Shown: piece by piece, positions 5,921-7,692 of the stretch
How positions within the stretch are numbered: the stretch's first letter is position 1
Layout: each line of letters opens with the position of its first letter
Assembly (NCBI GenBank): GCA_030608825.1
Contig: JAUWDL010000049.1
Location: forward strand, 1-7,692
Direction: 5' to 3'
From: Gemmatimonadales bacterium
GTDB lineage: Bacteria; Gemmatimonadota; Gemmatimonadetes; Palauibacterales; Palauibacteraceae
Length of the DNA stretch: 7,692 nucleotides
Program-made: the position numbers and the translations under genes
The notes under the pieces: model-generated
What the model was told of the DNA's origin: nothing
Databases searched by the model: none
Seen by the model: only the letters and a program-made list of their open reading frames with translations

Positions 5921-6907
5921 GTGCTGACGACCCACATCAACGCGGACGGCGACGGAGCGGGCAGTGAGGTTGCCCTGGCTCTCCATCTGGAGCGCCAGGG
6001 AGTAAAGGCCGCGATCGTCAACCCGACGCCGTTTCCAGAGACCTTCAAGTTCCTGCTGCACCACCTCACCCCGTGGTCCCACAAGGCCGAAGAGGGCCGG
6101 CGTGCCCTGGAGAGGGCCGACCTCTTCATCGTTCTGGATACGTCAGAGCCCTCGAGGCTCGGAGACGTGCACGCCGCGATGCGCGGCCGGCGGATCGCGG
6201 TCATCGACCACCACCCTTCCACGCCGCAGTCGATCGGGGATCCCGCGATACGCGACGCCACGGCGTGCGCGACGGGAGAGCTGATATACGATCTCATTGC
6301 CACGCCGGATGATTCGTTGTCCCGGCCGGAAGCGGAGGCGCTCTACGTCGCCATTGTCACCGACACGGGATCCTTCCGGTTCGCGAACACGACCTCCCGG
6401 ACGCACGAGATCTGCGCGAATCTGTTGAGGGCGGGCGTAGATCCTCAGGACATGTACAGGAAGCTGTACGGGCAGGTCACCGACGAGCGCCTCGAGCTGC
6501 TGCGTCGGGCGCTCTCCAGCCTCGAGCGGGATCCCGAGTGGCCGCTGGCGTCGATTACCCTGAGGCGCCAGGACTTCCAGGAGTCGAGAGCGGCTTCGGC
6601 CGATCTCGAGGGCATCGTCGAGCATGCCCGGCAGCTCCGCGGCGTAGAGATCGCCGTGCTCTTCCGAGAGCTGCCCGACAAGTCGACCAAGGTCTCCCTT
6701 CGGTCGAACGGAGAGGCCGACGTCGCCGCGATCGCGCGCGAGCACGGGGGCGGTGGGCACACGAAGGCGGCGGGCGTGCACATCAAGGGGCCGCTCGAGG
6801 CGTCGCGCGCCGAGGTGCTGGCCAGCGCCCGACTTGCGCTTCGTAAGAAGGGGCTTGGTCCGACGCGGCCCCGGCCCGGGGATCCGGAGGCAGCGCCGGG
6901 ACCTTGA
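5921..6907 (+). CDS. DHH/DHHA1 phosphoesterase, NrnA-like (nanoRNase / pAp phosphatase)
   Basis: All family motifs are canonical (numbering from the GTG at 5921): THINADGDG (4-12), Asp73 in VLDTSEP, VIDHHPS (94-100), VTDTGSF (146-152) and the DHHA1 motif GGGGH (276-280). NrnA-type enzymes break down very short RNA and convert pAp to AMP in the cytoplasm. The first conventional start is the GTG at 5921, but it begins inside the first beta strand. The frame is open upstream, and the codons just before it read KFERFRSEIEAARHP, much like the N-terminal helix of NrnA proteins. No ATG, GTG or TTG occurs in that stretch. Initiation at a rare codon such as ATT at 5855, overlapping the stop of the small membrane gene, is possible. 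The C-terminal tail (about 308-328) is Pro/Arg-rich and dispensable-looking. Unlike the other DHH gene here, it keeps TDT. Confidence 0.9.
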   Translation: MLTTHINADGDGAGSEVALALHLERQGVKAAIVNPTPFPETFKFLLHHLTPWSHKAEEGRRALERADLFIVLDTSEPSRLGDVHAAMRGRRIAVIDHHPSTPQSIGDPAIRDATACATGELIYDLIATPDDSLSRPEAEALYVAIVTDTGSFRFANTTSRTHEICANLLRAGVDPQDMYRKLYGQVTDERLELLRRALSSLERDPEWPLASITLRRQDFQESRAASADLEGIVEHARQLRGVEIAVLFRELPDKSTKVSLRSNGEADVAAIAREHGGGGHTKAAGVHIKGPLEASRAEVLASARLALRKKGLGPTRPRPGDPEAAPGP

Positions 6908-6933
6908 AGAAAACGGCCCACGTGGCCTATATT
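6904..6933 (+). promoter_or_regulatory. Promoter for the 126-aa unknown gene
   Basis: The -35 TTGAAG (6904-6909) includes the TGA stop of the DHH gene. An 18-bp spacer leads to a good -10, TATATT (6928-6933). The bases CGTGGCC just before the -10 and TTTGCGC after it are shared with the promoter at 486-515. The predicted start is near 6940, giving a leader of about 75 nt. Confidence 0.6.
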
Positions 6934-6961
6934 TGCGCGTCCTGTCCATCTGACTCTCAGT

Positions 6962-7006
6962 AGCCACTGGCGCGCCAGCGCAGCGGTGGCTCGTCACCAC
7001 GACGAG
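6962..7006 (+). promoter_or_regulatory. Two adjacent hairpins in the leader of the unknown gene
   Basis: AGCCAC (6962-6967) pairs with GTGGCT (6986-6991) and encloses the palindrome TGGCGCGCCA. CTCGTC (6990-6995) pairs perfectly with GACGAG (7001-7006) around a 5-nt loop. The second stem runs into the Shine-Dalgarno GAGGAGG (7004-7010), leaving GAGG free 4 nt before the ATG. The stems overlap by two bases, so they compete or stack. This could tune translation, but no known riboswitch or leader class is recognised. Confidence 0.35.
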
Positions 7007-7014
7007 GAGGTCTG

Positions 7015-7395
7015 ATGGGCGTGTCCCTGAACGGGGGCGGCGAGGACCAGAGCATGGACCTTCGCCTCCGGGAGTTGGGCAGGACCGTTTCCCCTTCCGA
7101 GATCGCCGAGGTCTGGGTGTTTCCGCCGCTCGAGACGCTGGAGGGCTCCACGGAGTTCTTCCTGTTCACGCGCTTCGATGGCGATCGACGCAGGCTGTAT
7201 AGCGCGTGCCTCTCGCCGGGAGTCAGGCCAAACGGTAATTCCGGCCAGAGGATCACCGAACATGGACTGGTGCCGGCGGACCGGGTGCCGCTCCTGGTGG
7301 CGCAGCTACAGCGCAGGCTGGGCGAGTTCTCGGACCCTCTCCACCTGGAGATCGGCGGTAGCGACGAGCGCTGGGCGGAGCTCACGACGGACTGA
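7015..7395 (+). CDS. Conserved-looking protein of unknown function, 126 aa
   Basis: I do not recognise this family. The ATG follows a strong GAGGAGG at 4 nt spacing and the gene has its own promoter at 6904. The protein is soluble, without signal peptide, membrane span or cysteine pairs (one Cys in YSACLSP). A likely alpha/beta pattern is visible: a helical SPSEIAEVWVFPPL start, strands around STEFFLFTRF and RRRLYSACL, and a helix in ADRVPLLVAQLQRRLGEF. High GC with normal codon use and a clean start argue for a real gene. It stands between the NrnA-like gene and a Fur/PerR-family gene, but the separate promoters give no firm functional link. Confidence 0.75.
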   Translation: MGVSLNGGGEDQSMDLRLRELGRTVSPSEIAEVWVFPPLETLEGSTEFFLFTRFDGDRRRLYSACLSPGVRPNGNSGQRITEHGLVPADRVPLLVAQLQRRLGEFSDPLHLEIGGSDERWAELTTD

Positions 7396-7429
7396 GTCGT
7401 CCTCCCGGATTCCTCCAGAATACGCTCGT

Positions 7430-7458
7430 TTGATCGCCCACCAAGGGACCCTTACGTT
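7430..7458 (+). promoter_or_regulatory. Possible promoter and palindrome upstream of the Fur-family gene
   Basis: TTGATC (7430-7435), a 17-bp spacer and TACGTT (7453-7458) make a fair sigma70-like promoter. The odd palindrome AAGGGACCCTT (7443-7453) fills the second half of the spacer and touches the -10, the position of a repressor site. It does not resemble a Fur or PerR box, which are AT-rich. A TATAAG at 7470-7475 is an alternative -10, without a convincing -35. Confidence 0.35.
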
Positions 7459-7501
7459 GTCGCATTCCGTATAAGCGAGCGGTTCAAGCGGAGAGAAGGG
7501 C

Positions 7502-7692
7502 GTGAGCGAAGCGATACACGGCGAGGCGGGCGAGTCATTGGAGCGCGAGTTCAGACGCGCGCTCGGGGCGGGCGGCCATCGGTACACGGCCCAGCGCGCC
7601 GCCGTGCACGACACGCTATATGCCGCGTCGAGCCACCCGACGGCCGACGAGATCTTCTCGAGCGTCCGGTCTCAAATCCCCGACATCAGCCT
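7502..7692 (+). CDS. Fur/PerR-family metal-dependent regulator, N-terminal part (cut by window edge)
   Basis: The first 63 codons show the winged-helix DNA-binding domain of the Fur superfamily: GHRYTAQRAAVHDTL (25-39), SHPTADEIF (44-52) and VRSQIPDIS leading into what is normally the recognition helix. His45 of SHPTADE aligns with His37 of Bacillus PerR, an oxidisable metal ligand. Whether the protein is an iron (Fur), zinc (Zur) or peroxide (PerR) sensor depends on metal-site residues and CxxC motifs beyond the right edge. The GTG start has GGAGA about 8 nt upstream. The 12-residue N-terminal lead before the helix EFRRAL is typical of PerR-like proteins in high-GC bacteria. With trxB and the Fe-S carrier gene nearby, a redox or iron role would fit, but nothing here proves regulation of those genes. 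Confidence 0.88.
   Translation, partial: MSEAIHGEAGESLEREFRRALGAGGHRYTAQRAAVHDTLYAASSHPTADEIFSSVRSQIPDIS

Noticed and set aside
1..7692. Mobile elements, CRISPR arrays, tRNA or rRNA genes
   Set aside because: No transposase motifs, regularly spaced repeats, cloverleaf-like segments or rRNA-like stretches were seen on either strand.

Overview
This looks like ordinary chromosomal DNA from a high-GC, free-living type bacterium. Genes are densely packed with short or overlapping junctions, GTG and TTG starts are common, and no mobile, phage, rRNA, tRNA or CRISPR signal was seen. The promoter style (TTGAC-like -35, 18-bp spacer, -10 kept mainly at TA---T) and the gene mix made me think of Gemmatimonadota or a similar phylum. 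That is an impression from memory, not a demonstrated placement.

Layout. (1) 1-339, minus strand: the 5' part of a thioredoxin reductase gene (trxB), cut by the window edge. (2) 340-568: a divergent control region with an extended -10 facing trxB, a strong sigma70-like promoter facing right, and two inverted repeats. (3) 569-4007, plus strand: a tight operon of an A-type Fe-S cluster carrier, a YcbL/glyoxalase II-like metallo-beta-lactamase-fold hydrolase, a possible 25-codon coupling ORF, a DHH/DHHA1 phosphoesterase, and one uninterrupted ORF that fuses dephospho-CoA kinase (CoaE) to a C-terminal PHP phosphoesterase domain. (4) 4004-6907: a second transcription unit with its own promoter, holding a LeuT-like sodium:amino-acid symporter, a 52-aa single-span MetS-like small subunit, and a second DHH/DHHA1 phosphoesterase of the NrnA type whose true start is unclear. 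(5) 6904-7395: an independently promoted 126-aa protein of unknown function with a structured leader. (6) 7396-7692: a promoter region and the first 63 codons of a Fur/PerR-family regulator, cut by the right edge.

How they may work together. TrxB, the Fe-S carrier and the Fur/PerR regulator give the edges a redox and iron theme. The centre is rich in phosphoesterases. CoaE makes CoA, CoA-dependent carrier-protein maturation releases 3',5'-pAp, and both NrnA-type DHH enzymes and some PHP enzymes are known to act on pAp or short RNA. The CoaE-PHP fusion with an overlapping DHH gene is therefore the most interesting hypothesis here: CoA synthesis physically and genetically coupled to 3'-phosphonucleotide clearance. 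The fusion is seen directly; the functional link is inference.
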